DNA of 64,000 nucleotides, taken from assembly GCA_003202005.1 (NCBI GenBank), contig QJJF01000011.1:121149-185148 (forward strand), given 5' to 3'. Source of the DNA: Williamsia faeni (GTDB lineage Bacteria; Actinomycetota; Actinomycetes; Mycobacteriales; Mycobacteriaceae). Under the pieces are notes generated by a model. That model worked only from the letters and a program-made list of their open reading frames with translations, was not told where the DNA came from and made no database searches. Every line of letters begins with the position of its first letter. The first letter of the stretch is position 1. This document shows positions 36,051 through 45,779 of the stretch, piece after piece. A program made the position numbers and the translations under genes.

Positions 36051-36902
36051 CTACTCGCTCACTGCGCGGGAGTTGTTGATCCGCGCCGCCCAGAAGGATG
36101 CCACCACGCGGGCCAGGGCGTCCGGTTGTTCGATCGCCGGAATGACCCGCGAACCGTGGATGGTCACTTCCCGCGCATTTGTCATCGTCGTCGCCACCGC
36201 GCGAGCCTCCTCCGGTGTCCATTCGCCACGATCATCCGTCGTCACAAACAGCACCGGGCAGTCGATCCGCGCGGTCGCCCAGCTCAGATCCGTGCGGTTG
36301 AGGATGGCGGTCTCGATGGCGCGAACCATTGCCGCCTTGCCGGATCGACGCATCGAGGTCCGGAGCAGTTCGAGCGCACCGGGATCGTTGCTCCGGGTGG
36401 CATCGGTGAACAGGGTCTCCTCGATTGCCCTGGCAGGCAGACCCCGTGGCCCGAAAGCGCGGTAAAGCGGCTTGAGCGCAGCAACTTTCAAGCGCTGTCC
36501 CCGATCGATCGGATGTGTCGGTGCACTGATTGCGACAAGACTGCGGACATATTCGGGGCGAGTGGCGGCGAGTTCCATACCGACGTGCCCACCCCAGGCG
36601 TTCCCGATCCAATCCACGGGACCGTCGAGTTCTGCATCGAGCGCCTCGAGGACCTCGATAGCCGCACGAGTGCATCCTGAAATATCGGTGGCCTTCTTCA
36701 GCGGATCACTCAACCCCGCTGAGGGGGCGTCGATCAGAAAGAGGCGTCGATGCGCAGAAAGGGCCGGCACCACGCGGTCCCAGCTGCTCGCGTCGACGAA
36801 CATGCTGTGCCACGCGACAGCGGGCGGCCCCTCTCCCACAACGCGAATGTGCAAGTCTCCCAATGATGTCGAGACTGTACGACTGCTTTCGGAAGTGAAC
36901 AT
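36051..36902 (-). CDS. Alpha/beta-hydrolase fold protein lacking the catalytic residues
   Basis: A 283-residue alpha/beta-hydrolase with a normal frame: WHSMFVDASSWDRV, LIDAPSAGLSD, cap helices and VLFVTTDDRGEWTP. The nucleophile elbow reads GNAWGG, so the Ser is Ala, and the usual GxGH near the C-terminus reads HGSRVIPAIEQP, so the His is also not in place. Unless another residue serves, it cannot work as a Ser hydrolase; a binding or regulatory role, or a non-hydrolytic reaction, is possible. AAAGAGAG precedes ATG 36902. It is divergent from a TetR gene that probably controls it. Confidence 0.8.
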   Translation of the reverse strand: MFTSESSRTVSTSLGDLHIRVVGEGPPAVAWHSMFVDASSWDRVVPALSAHRRLFLIDAPSAGLSDPLKKATDISGCTRAAIEVLEALDAELDGPVDWIGNAWGGHVGMELAATRPEYVRSLVAISAPTHPIDRGQRLKVAALKPLYRAFGPRGLPARAIEETLFTDATRSNDPGALELLRTSMRRSGKAAMVRAIETAILNRTDLSWATARIDCPVLFVTTDDRGEWTPEEARAVATTMTNAREVTIHGSRVIPAIEQPDALARVVASFWAARINNSRAVSE

Positions 36903-36930
36903 CAGCTCTCTTTCGTCGATGGATCAATTC

Positions 36931-36949
36931 AAGTTACACAGAGTAATTT
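36931..36949. promoter_or_regulatory. Imperfect inverted repeat between hydrolase-fold gene and TetR gene
   Basis: AAGTTAC (36931-36937) and GTAATTT (36943-36949) match as an inverted repeat with one mismatch and a 5-base spacer, in an AT-rich 69-bp divergent gap. It is a candidate operator of the TetR regulator. A TACGCT -10 box (36960-36965) lies six bases before the TetR ATG. Confidence 0.4.
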
Positions 36950-36971
36950 CAAATGGGTATACGCTGTTCGA

Positions 36972-37580
36972 ATGGCCCGGACCTATTCGTCGGAACTGCG
37001 GACGGAACGCGCTCGCGACAACAGGCGCTCAGTCCTTCGTGCTGCGCACGAAATGTTTGTCTCGATCGGTTGGGTGGCAACGACGATGGCTGGAGTCGCA
37101 CACGCCGCGGGTGTCACGCGGCAGACCGTGTATCAGCAGTTCGAGTCGAAGCTGGAACTGCTCGATGCATGTATCGACCTGGCTTTGTCGGATGGCCAGC
37201 TGGTTCCGGTCCGCGACATGCCGGAGTATCGACACATGGCGGTGGGAGACCGAGCGTCTCGACTCGCAGCTGGTGCGCAATGGCTTTGCGGAGCCCACGA
37301 GCGTTCGGCGGAGATACAAAACGTGCTCGATCAGGCCGCCGTCACCGACACAGAGGCCGCAGCGCGATTGGTCGTTCGCGAGAACACACGCTGGGATGAG
37401 GTGCGATGGGCAGCATCGTTGATACTTGGACGAGAACCCGACGGCCACACAGTCGACGCCCTGTGGACACTCGCCTCACGTCGGGTCTGGTTGATGCTCG
37501 TACGCGATCGCAACTGGGATGGGCAACAGTGGCGCACTTGGTTCGTCGCTCAGGCAGGCTTACTTCTCGATTCGCCGTAA
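36972..37580 (+). CDS. TetR-family regulator
   Basis: A 202-residue regulator with a TetR HTH (TTMAGVAHAAGVTRQTVYQQFESK, of which the core is VTRQTVYQQF) and a helical effector domain. There is no ribosome site, and a TANNNT -10 box (TACGCT) ends six bases before ATG 36972, so the mRNA is probably leaderless. It most likely represses itself and the divergent hydrolase-fold gene. A GH3 gene follows 56 bp downstream. Confidence 0.85.
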   Translation: MARTYSSELRTERARDNRRSVLRAAHEMFVSIGWVATTMAGVAHAAGVTRQTVYQQFESKLELLDACIDLALSDGQLVPVRDMPEYRHMAVGDRASRLAAGAQWLCGAHERSAEIQNVLDQAAVTDTEAAARLVVRENTRWDEVRWAASLILGREPDGHTVDALWTLASRRVWLMLVRDRNWDGQQWRTWFVAQAGLLLDSP

Positions 37581-37636
37581 ATGACTTTGTCCGTTTGCGG
37601 TGAGAGCCACCGCCAGTCAACCCGGAGGTGCAGTAC

Positions 37637-39889
37637 ATGAACACACCATCGATCCCCGATCTCTCACTCCGGCAGAAATCCGCCCTGGGTAGTGGAGCCG
37701 ACTTCTGGACCACCAAGGCGATCGGGACTGTGCCATCGATGGTGCTCACCGATGGTCCACATGGTGTCCGCAGACAAGCCGGAGCGACAGACCACCTCGG
37801 CCTCGCCGGGAGCGAGCCCGCGACCTGCTTTCCGCCGGCGGTAGGGCTCGGACAGAGTTGGGACCGGGACCTGGTGCACCGAGTCGGCGAGGCTCTCGGA
37901 CTCGAGGCCCGGAGCCTTGGAGTCGACATCCTCCTCGGACCCGGAATCAATATCAAACGCGACCCACGCTGCGGCCGGAACTTCGAGTACTACTCCGAAG
38001 ACCCCATTCTCACAGGCATATTGGGCAGTGCCTGGGTCGATGGTCTCCAAGGCACCGGCGTAGGTGCATCACTCAAACACTTCGCCGTCAACAACGCCGA
38101 ACACGATCGCATGCGGGCCAGTTCGGATGTGGACGAACGGACATTGCACGAAATCTATCTCAGAGCCTTCGAACATATCGTCCGCACCTCTGCGCCGTGG
38201 ACTGTGATGTGCTCGTACAACCGCATCAACGGTGTCTACGCCGCTGAAAACCACTGGTTGCTCACGTCCGTCCTTCGCGAGGACTGGGGATTTGACGGTG
38301 CCGTGGTCAGCGATTGGGGTGCCGTTCGGGATCGGGTAGCCGCAGTCGCGGCCGGCCTCGACCTCCAGATGCCCGGCGGCAGTGACGTTCCCGATGCAGC
38401 CGCGGCAAACGCAGTAGAGGCCGGCAACCTCGAGTCGGCGGCTGTCGACCGGGCCGCCACCGCCATCGCTGAACTCGGCGCGAAGGTACTGCGTGGCCGG
38501 GACGCTCCCATCACCAACCCCGACTTGAGCGCCCACCACGTACTGGCTCGCGAGGTCGCCGGCCGCTGCGTTGTACTTCTCAAGAACGATCGAGAGCTGC
38601 TCCCGCTGGCCGGCGGCCAAAACATCGCAGTGGTCGGCGATTTCGCCGAGACTCCCCGCTACCAGGGTGGCGGCAGCTCGCATGTCAACCCGACCCAAGT
38701 GGATTCTCCCCTGGAGGAGATCCGGGCCCTGGCAGCTGCGGGAACAGTGTCATTTGCCCGCGGATTCACCACCGACGGCACCGAGGACGCCACCCTGCAC
38801 CCGGCAGCCGTCAAAGCTTCCACCGAGGCAGACGTGGCAGTCGTGTTTCTGGGCCTCGCCGCCACACAGGAATCCGAAGGCTTCGATCGCAAACACATCG
38901 AACTGCCGAGCGAACAGCTCGATCTTCTCACCGACATCGTTCAGCAACAACCCAATACAGTCGTCGTGCTCTCCCATGGCGGTGTCCTACGGCTCGCCCC
39001 CGTCGCCCGGCTGGCCACCGCCATCCTCGACGGCGCCTTGCTCGGCCAATCCGGCGGCGGCGCTATCGTCGACGTGTTGTTCGGCAAAGTCAACCCATCG
39101 GGCAGATTGACCGAAACGGTGCCGATCCGTCTGCAAGACGTGCCGGCGTACCTCAACTTCCCCGGCGAGAACTCCCACACCCTTTATGGCGAAGGACAAT
39201 TCGTCGGCTATCGGTGGTACGACGCGCGCGCCACCGATGTCACATACCCGTTCGGCCACGGCCTGTCGTACACGACCTTCACCTACTCAGATCTCACCGT
39301 CGACATCACCGATACCACCGTCACGGCGAATGTCACCATCACCAACACCGGAGAACGCGCCGGTCGCGAAGTCGTTCAGTTCTATACGTCAAAGAACGAC
39401 TCGGCCCTCATCCGCCCGGTTCGCGAACTCAAAGAGTTTGCAACTGTGGACCTGGAACCCGGTGCCGGCGAGAGTGTCTCGGTGCAGATCGAACGCCGTG
39501 CGCTCGCGTACTGGGATGTCCGCACCCACGAATGGCTGGTCGAAGACGGGGACTACGACGTCAGCGCAGGAGCGTCGAGCCGCGACATCCGCGCGACCAC
39601 GACGCTCACGTTGTCGGGCGACAAGCGCGACATCCCGATCACGATGGACACAACCTTCGGTGAGTTGATGGCCAATCCAGCCGGCCAGCCCCTGCTCTTG
39701 CACCTGGCCACGAACGCTCCTGGCGGAATGAATGCAGAAAGCGACGGTGCGTCGATCGGCATCGACATGGCCCAGATGATGGCCTCGATACCCATCGGCC
39801 GAATGGCCGCTTTCGGCATGACACCCGACGAACTCGACGCGATGCAAGACGTGATCGACTCCATCAACAATCGTCCCGGAGTCGTCTGA
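37637..39889 (+). CDS. Glycoside hydrolase family 3 beta-glucosidase
   Basis: A 750-residue GH3 enzyme. ATG 37637 follows GGAGG (37624-37628); an earlier GTG lies inside that site. The N-terminal barrel has TDGPHGVR, GPGINIKRDPRCGRNFEYYSED is shortened here to the core GRNFEYYSEDP, and the nucleophile Asp226 is in VVSDWGAV. The alpha/beta sandwich and a fibronectin III-like domain (YPFGHGLSYTTF) follow, then about 90 extra residues of low complexity (Met/Ala-rich). There is no signal peptide, so it is cytoplasmic and should hydrolyse imported beta-glucosides. The TetR gene upstream or LysR gene downstream may regulate it. Confidence 0.9.
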   Translation: MNTPSIPDLSLRQKSALGSGADFWTTKAIGTVPSMVLTDGPHGVRRQAGATDHLGLAGSEPATCFPPAVGLGQSWDRDLVHRVGEALGLEARSLGVDILLGPGINIKRDPRCGRNFEYYSEDPILTGILGSAWVDGLQGTGVGASLKHFAVNNAEHDRMRASSDVDERTLHEIYLRAFEHIVRTSAPWTVMCSYNRINGVYAAENHWLLTSVLREDWGFDGAVVSDWGAVRDRVAAVAAGLDLQMPGGSDVPDAAAANAVEAGNLESAAVDRAATAIAELGAKVLRGRDAPITNPDLSAHHVLAREVAGRCVVLLKNDRELLPLAGGQNIAVVGDFAETPRYQGGGSSHVNPTQVDSPLEEIRALAAAGTVSFARGFTTDGTEDATLHPAAVKASTEADVAVVFLGLAATQESEGFDRKHIELPSEQLDLLTDIVQQQPNTVVVLSHGGVLRLAPVARLATAILDGALLGQSGGGAIVDVLFGKVNPSGRLTETVPIRLQDVPAYLNFPGENSHTLYGEGQFVGYRWYDARATDVTYPFGHGLSYTTFTYSDLTVDITDTTVTANVTITNTGERAGREVVQFYTSKNDSALIRPVRELKEFATVDLEPGAGESVSVQIERRALAYWDVRTHEWLVEDGDYDVSAGASSRDIRATTTLTLSGDKRDIPITMDTTFGELMANPAGQPLLLHLATNAPGGMNAESDGASIGIDMAQMMASIPIGRMAAFGMTPDELDAMQDVIDSINNRPGVV

Positions 39890-40041
39890 CACCTGTCAAC
39901 GGGGCCAGGTGGTCCACACCGATCGCGACCAACGATTCGACCTCTTCGGCAGCCACCGTCGCCCAAACTACTATCAGCCCAGTACTTAATCAGGGGTTCT
40001 GTGATACTAATTTGGGAATTGTCGCGGGTTGGAGTCAGAAC

Positions 40042-40941
40042 ATGGATATCGATCAGCTTCGATCATTTCTCGCCGTCGCCGAAGAACTCCACTTCGGACG
40101 CGCGGCCGAACGGTTGCACATTGCCCAACCGCCGCTGAGCCGAACCATCAAGAATCTCGAACGCGAGTTGGGGACGCGACTGTTCGACCGCAACACCCGC
40201 TCCGTACGCCTCACCGCCAGCGGACACGCGCTCATCGGTCCTGCGCAGGAGGTCCTCGAAGCTCTACGTCGGGCCGAGGGTGCAGTTCAATCGGCAGACG
40301 ACGGGGAGGTCGGGACCGTACGAATCGCGTTCGCGGGAGTATCGACTCACCGACTGGTGGCCCGACTGGCCCGCGTCGTCCGATCTCAGAGTCCGGGAAT
40401 CAAACTCGAATTGTCCAGCCAGAACTTCGCTCAGCCGGCGATGAAAAAACTGGTTCAGGGCGATACCGACCTTGCGCTCGGTCGCTGGGACGTCATTCCC
40501 GCCGACGTCCAGACGCAAGTGGTGATGGCCGATTCGCTCGTGGTGGCTCTGCCGGACACCCACGCTCTTGCCGGCGCCCGGCACCTGTCGATCGCCCTGT
40601 TGGCGGGCGATGGCTTTGTTTCCCTTCCGCCACACGAGGGTGCAGTTCTGCCTGATCGCCTCAGACGGCTGGCGAGCGAGAACGACTTCGTCGCCGAGGT
40701 CGTACAGATCGCCCCTGACACGCAGACTGCACTTGCACTGGTCAGCGCCGAAGTCGGTTGCCATCTCACTGTGGCGTCGGTGGCAGAGAACGTCACCGAT
40801 CCACACATCGTGTTCGTTCCACTGGAAGAGCACAGTCTCGACGTCGACCTCCGCGTCGCCTGGCGACGCCATGACCCGAGCCCGGCGCTGCGGGCCGTGC
40901 TCAATGAAGTACTGGCACTGGATGATCCGGTAGATCGCTGA
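40042..40941 (+). CDS. LysR-family regulator
   Basis: A 299-residue LysR protein: winged HTH at about 1-60 (LRSFLAVAEELHFGRAAERL, then AQPPLSRTIKNLE), linker helix and a two-lobed effector domain. ATG 40042 has GGAG seven bases upstream. The HFGRAAERLH wording is that of regulators of aromatic compound use. It stands alone on the plus strand between the GH3 gene and a region of small frames, so its target is unclear. Confidence 0.88.
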   Translation: MDIDQLRSFLAVAEELHFGRAAERLHIAQPPLSRTIKNLERELGTRLFDRNTRSVRLTASGHALIGPAQEVLEALRRAEGAVQSADDGEVGTVRIAFAGVSTHRLVARLARVVRSQSPGIKLELSSQNFAQPAMKKLVQGDTDLALGRWDVIPADVQTQVVMADSLVVALPDTHALAGARHLSIALLAGDGFVSLPPHEGAVLPDRLRRLASENDFVAEVVQIAPDTQTALALVSAEVGCHLTVASVAENVTDPHIVFVPLEEHSLDVDLRVAWRRHDPSPALRAVLNEVLALDDPVDR

Positions 40942-41079
40942 CGCCTTAGCGATGTTGATACCTGCGCCACTCGGCCATGTACCCGGGCACCCCAGATCGG
41001 CTATTGACAGATGTCGAAAAGGGTTTGTTCCTATTTTGCCACTACTTCGACATATATCTCACAATCGGAGGTCATCGTC

Positions 41080-41139
41080 ATGTCCCCAGCCAGTACAGGT
41101 TCGTTCGCGATGACGACTTCGTGGAACGCAGTAGCGTGA
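41080..41139 (+). CDS. Micro-ORF, 19-residue peptide with strong ribosome site
   Basis: ATG 41080 follows GGAGGT (41067-41072) with a seven-base spacer, the best ribosome site in this region. The peptide is MSPASTGSFAMTTSWNAVA. Its stop overlaps the ATG of a second micro-ORF. The ending TSWNAVA resembles the ending THWNAYE of the second peptide. It could be a leader peptide, a RiPP-type precursor or a signalling peptide; no processing genes are adjacent. Confidence 0.4.
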   Translation: MSPASTGSFAMTTSWNAVA

Positions 41140-41174
41140 TGGTCCAAGTGACTCACTGGAACGCATACGAATAG
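41139..41174 (+). CDS. Micro-ORF, 11-residue peptide overlapping the first
   Basis: The sequence TGATG joins the stop of the 19-residue peptide to this start. The product is MVQVTHWNAYE. The shared T-x-WNA ending with the first peptide is the reason to list it; on its own it would not be called. Confidence 0.25.
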   Translation: MVQVTHWNAYE

Positions 41175-41314
41175 TACTCCCCCACTGCATGTTCCATGAA
41201 CACGAACCATGTTGGTAATCACCGAGACATCGAGGACCGCCCTGTTCATCGTCTTTCGCAAGTAGGCGTGTTCCGGAATACGCGTACTACGCGGCAGGGT
41301 CGCCAGGAAATCGG

Positions 41315-41331
41315 GTATTCAACTACTCGTG
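41315..41331 (+). promoter_or_regulatory. Degenerate copy of the shared element before the 74-residue protein
   Basis: GTATTCAACTACTCGTG keeps the ACTACTCGTG half of the LysM/caspase element and the outer GTA, with the inner left half changed. Its 5' end is 106 bp before ATG 41421, against 101, 101 and 94 bp in the three clear copies, and the orientation to the gene is the same. Confidence 0.4.
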
Positions 41332-41420
41332 ATGTCTCGCACGTTCACTCGTAGTTTTGCGGTCATGAGGGGTCCGGCGCGATCGGGCACCTGAAGATCG
41401 AATCTCAGGGAGTGGTCGAA

Positions 41421-41645
41421 ATGACCGAAATAGCAGCGAATCATGGCGTGTTTAATTCCGAACACCAGGTTCTCACCAATTCAGCGGCGGAGTTGGCAGG
41501 ACCCGCGGTGTGGCGCCACCGCCTTCTGGCCGCTGTGCGGGCCCGGTTCGTGGGCGCCGAAAAGACCGACCGGCCAATGCATTACCCCAGCCACTACTCA
41601 TTCATCGAGCATGCGGCGATGTCTCGTGAAATGCATCGGCTGTGA
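41421..41645 (+). CDS. Small protein of unknown function (74 residues)
   Basis: ATG 41421 has AGGGAG about nine bases upstream. The product is soluble, with many His and Arg (MHYPSHYSFIEHAAMSREMHRL at the end is helical and His-rich). No family is recognised. A degenerate copy of the element that precedes the LysM and caspase genes lies at the expected distance upstream, which supports a real gene and possible membership of that regulon. Confidence 0.5.
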   Translation: MTEIAANHGVFNSEHQVLTNSAAELAGPAVWRHRLLAAVRARFVGAEKTDRPMHYPSHYSFIEHAAMSREMHRL

Positions 41646-41728
41646 GGTTCTGGCAGGATCCCACAGCTGTCGACGGCACCACCAACCGAATCCCGGCACG
41701 CCGGCGGTGTCGCGCCGACTTCTAGGTC

Positions 41729-41853
41729 ACCCTCGAGCGTGCCTCAATCACCGTCGATCGAGCCAAAGCTGTTGGTGAATAGGTATTTTCGGCACGCTCG
41801 GCGGTAATATGGGCACGCTCGGCGGTCGGATCGGCACGCTCGACGGAGGTGTT
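41729..41853. repeat. Three 21-bp tandem repeats with an inverted partner
   Basis: GGCACGCTCGGCGGT recurs at 41791, 41812 and 41833 with a period of 21 bases (the third copy has two changes). An inverted copy stands at 41729-41743 (ACCCTCGAGCGTGCC). The array lies in the gap between the small protein and the convergent flavodoxin gene. Period 21 is two helical turns, which suits a protein-binding array; a hairpin between the inverted and direct copies is also possible. Confidence 0.6.
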
Positions 41854-41929
41854 GCGCGCACATTCGGCAACTTGCCTCCGAACGTCTCTCGATCGCGAAA
41901 AATTCTGCTGTTCAAGAAATATCGTCAAT

Positions 41930-42493
41930 TTAGTTCGGTTCGGCGCTCCCCGCCGCACGCGCGGACGCCAGGTCGGTCAAGAAGTCTTCGACGAACCGCC
42001 GCACGCCATCCCACTCGGTGTAGACATAGTCGCGTGACGTATCGGTGCCCAGGCCGCCCGGCTTGTCGTGGGCGATCCTCTTCATGATGTGGCGCTTCAC
42101 GAACCCGTAGTGGGTGTAGAGGAGCGCACCGCCGAACAGGGCGACGCGGGGCGGAACCCACCTGGTGTCCTTCTCGAGCTGCTCGACGTATCCCTGGGCC
42201 TCCTCTGAATCGCCATGCGCGGCGAGGCTCACCGAGAAGAACGCCGAGGGTAACCGCTCGAGGGCGTCGCGGTGCTGCTCCACGAACTTGACCACGTGTT
42301 TCTCGTGTTTGCCCAGGTGGATGGAGGCCCCCACGATGACGCCGTCGTAAGTGTCGGGCGCCACGTCGTGGGTGTCCTTGATGTTTACCGCTTCTGCCTC
42401 GAAGCCGTGGCTACGCACCACGTCCGCGATGTACTCGGCAATCTTTGCGGTTTGCCCTTCGGTGGTCCCGTAGGCGATCAGGATGTTGGTCAT
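41930..42493 (-). CDS. Flavodoxin-domain protein, HemG-like
   Basis: A 187-residue flavodoxin-like protein: FMN phosphate loop YGTTEGQTAKIA at the N-terminus, VIVGASIHLGKHEKHV, and FSVSLAAHG. The GASIHxGKH segment is typical of the menaquinone-dependent protoporphyrinogen dehydrogenase (HemG) type, but actinobacterial relatives are often only flavodoxins of unknown role. AAAGG precedes ATG 42493. No heme gene is adjacent. Confidence 0.78.
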   Translation of the reverse strand: MTNILIAYGTTEGQTAKIAEYIADVVRSHGFEAEAVNIKDTHDVAPDTYDGVIVGASIHLGKHEKHVVKFVEQHRDALERLPSAFFSVSLAAHGDSEEAQGYVEQLEKDTRWVPPRVALFGGALLYTHYGFVKRHIMKRIAHDKPGGLGTDTSRDYVYTEWDGVRRFVEDFLTDLASARAAGSAEPN

Positions 42494-42525
42494 TGTGTAC
42501 CTTTCCCGAACAGCCGGTCGGTGCG

Positions 42526-42537
42526 TGAGCGCTCACC
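42526..42537. promoter_or_regulatory. 12-bp palindrome upstream of the flavodoxin gene
   Basis: GTGAGCGCTCAC is a perfect palindrome 33 bp before the flavodoxin start. Sites of this wording are common TetR-type operators. No regulator gene for it is adjacent except the Lrp gene. Confidence 0.35.
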
Positions 42538-42645
42538 TCGAATCTCGAGGACCGCGACGACCGGTTCACCGACGCCACGACATGGCTCCGGATATTGACA
42601 AGTCTGACGCTACTGGTGCGTACGCGTGGTGTCGGGGGACGTTGG

Positions 42646-43194
42646 TCACCGATTGCCGGTACCTATGTCGCCCTTTCGAGACTTCCGAAAGGCAGGAGCT
42701 TTCGTATCTCGGGTTGGATCGAGCGTCTTCAACAGAGGCATGGTGCGCAGCGGGATGATCACCGACAGTGCGATCACGCTTGTCGATCGGGTCACGACAG
42801 TGGATCGGTTGAGTTCAATCAAGGTGGACTGAAGACCATCATGAGATGCTGCAGCGATACGACACAGCACGTCCCCTGATCCCGTTGTGGCGTACGCCTC
42901 CAAAACGCCTGGTATCGAAGCAAGTTCGTTGGTCACACTGTCCAGATCACCCTGCGCGATCTCTAGTGTCACAAAAGCTTGAACTCCAAATCCCGCTGCA
43001 GCAAGGCCAATCGTGGGTTCGTATCCCGCGATCACACCCGACTCTTCGAGCCTGCGAAGATGTGCCTGCACGGTTGCTCGTGCGACGCTGAGCTGCCGCG
43101 ACAGCTCCAGCGCGCCGGCCCGCGGAGACTCGTGCATTGCGCTGAGCAATGCGAAATCCAGCTCGTCGAGGACCGTTGCTTCGGGAACCATCAT
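42646..43194 (-). CDS. Lrp/AsnC-family regulator
   Basis: A 182-residue Lrp-type protein: HTH at about 10-60 (LSRQLSVARATVQAHLRRLEESG) and a RAM ligand domain (VLEAYATTGSGDVLCRI). It is divergent from the 4-hydroxyphenylpyruvate dioxygenase gene across a short gap with a palindrome, so it most likely regulates tyrosine degradation in response to an amino acid such as tyrosine or phenylalanine. Confidence 0.88.
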   Translation of the reverse strand: MMVPEATVLDELDFALLSAMHESPRAGALELSRQLSVARATVQAHLRRLEESGVIAGYEPTIGLAAAGFGVQAFVTLEIAQGDLDSVTNELASIPGVLEAYATTGSGDVLCRIAAASHDGLQSTLIELNRSTVVTRSTSVIALSVIIPLRTMPLLKTLDPTRDTKAPAFRKSRKGDIGTGNR

Positions 43195-43218
43195 CGCCCT
43201 TCAATAACCATCGAGATA

Positions 43219-43233
43219 TATACAGATTGTATA
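43219..43233. promoter_or_regulatory. Palindrome in the lrp/hppD divergent promoter
   Basis: TATACAGATTGTATA: exact 6-bp arms with a 3-base centre, 25 bp before the Lrp start and within the presumed promoter of the dioxygenase gene. Size and AT content suit an Lrp-type binding site. Confidence 0.5.
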
Positions 43234-43287
43234 GCGTAGACCACCTCGATCCGGCCGATTGTTACCAATTTGATCAGCACCGAATAG

Positions 43288-44571
<1,284 letters not shown>

Positions 44572-44606
44572 CGCGCAGGCCACCATCACCGGCGACGGCA
44601 TGGATG

Positions 44607-45779
44607 TCAACTACCGACAATCCGTCCGCGAACATCACCGAATCCGATCCGCGTCCCGCCCGGACCCGGCGCGCTTGCCGATATGACGACCTCGTCTCCG
44701 TCTTCAAGAAAGGTTCGCATCTCATCGCCGACCGCGACGGGTTCAGTTCCTCCCCAGGTCAATTCGATGAATGCGCCACGCTGTTCTTTGGCTGGGCCGG
44801 AGATCGTTCCGGAGGCGAACAGGTCGCCGGTGCGTGATGACGCACCGTTGACCGTGGTGTGTGCCAGCATCTGCGCCGGCGACCAGTACATCGCACCGTA
44901 CGGAGGTCGCGACACCTCGTGCCCATTCCATTCGACCGCAAGATCGATGTCGAGTGCCCACGAGCGCCCTTCGCGAAGATAGGGCAACGGTTCAGGATCC
45001 TGGATCGGGGTGCTGATCCTGGCTTCCTCCAGTGCCAACAGGGGCACCACCCACGGTGAGATCGACGTCGCAAAGCTCTTTCCGAGAAACGGACCGAGCG
45101 GCACGTACTCCCAGGCCTGGATGTCACGGGCCGACCAGTCATTGACGATGACAGCACCAAAGACGTGTTCCGCGAACTGATCCGGGGTGATCGGGGCTCC
45201 GCGTTCGGACGGAACTCCAACAACGAAACCCATTTCGGCCTCGATGTCCAGACGTCGGCTGGGACCGAAGTCCGGCGCGCTCTGCGATGGAGTCTTGCGT
45301 TGGCCGGCGGGCCTGACGATGTCGGTGCCGGAGACCACCACTGTGCCGGCGCGGCCGTGGTAACCAACCGGCAGGTGTTTCCAGTTCGGCATCAGCGGTT
45401 CGGAGTCCGGGCGGAACAGCCGGCCCATATTGACGGCGTGATACTCGGATGCGTAGAAGTCGACATAGTCGGCCACCTCGAATGGCAAATACAGGGTCAC
45501 AGCACCGACCTCGTGCAGTGCTTCGGCCGGGACATCGCCCTCTGTAGCCAGCGCGGCGATCTGTGCACGCACGTCGACCCACCGTTCACGGCCCTGTGCC
45601 ATAAAGGGATTCAGCGACGGATTCGCAAATACGGTATCGCCGAGTGCGACCGACAGATCGACAACCTCGTCGCCGATCCGTACACCGACGCGCTTGTCAG
45701 TGCCTCGGGTGGAAAAGATGCCATAGGGCAGGTTGTTGACGCCGAACTGGGAGTCTGACGGAACGTCGAGTCCGGTCAT
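44607..45779 (-). CDS. fahA: Fumarylacetoacetase
   Basis: A 390-residue hydrolase. The metal site segments FYASEYHA, GVPSERG and VIVNDWSARDIQAWEY are present, as is the C-terminal FLEDGDEVVI. It splits fumarylacetoacetate into fumarate and acetoacetate. ATG 45779 overlaps the stop of homogentisate dioxygenase by four bases (ATGA); the open frame runs on upstream through that gene but is not coding there. No maleylacetoacetate isomerase gene is seen, so isomerisation may be by a mycothiol-type or distant enzyme. Confidence 0.93.
   Translation of the reverse strand: MTGLDVPSDSQFGVNNLPYGIFSTRGTDKRVGVRIGDEVVDLSVALGDTVFANPSLNPFMAQGRERWVDVRAQIAALATEGDVPAEALHEVGAVTLYLPFEVADYVDFYASEYHAVNMGRLFRPDSEPLMPNWKHLPVGYHGRAGTVVVSGTDIVRPAGQRKTPSQSAPDFGPSRRLDIEAEMGFVVGVPSERGAPITPDQFAEHVFGAVIVNDWSARDIQAWEYVPLGPFLGKSFATSISPWVVPLLALEEARISTPIQDPEPLPYLREGRSWALDIDLAVEWNGHEVSRPPYGAMYWSPAQMLAHTTVNGASSRTGDLFASGTISGPAKEQRGAFIELTWGGTEPVAVGDEMRTFLEDGDEVVISASAPGPGGTRIGFGDVRGRIVGS

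Larger units (their letters stand above)
40942..41420. other. Low-GC intergenic region with micro-ORFs and a regulatory element
   Basis: About 480 bases with more A+T than the neighbours. It holds two overlapping micro-ORFs (41080-41174, listed separately), a further frame of 52 codons at 41196-41354 without a ribosome site, and a degenerate copy of the LysM/caspase element at 41315-41331. ATCGCT...AGCGAT around the LysR stop could form a weak hairpin but has no T run. Confidence 0.4.

Noticed and set aside
39892..39915. CACCTG...CAGGTG hairpin after the GH3 gene as a terminator
   Set aside because: The stem is six base pairs with a ten-base loop and no T run follows.
41196..41354. 52-codon frame downstream of the micro-ORFs
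   Set aside because: There is no ribosome site and the product has no recognisable character; it also covers the element at 41315-41331.
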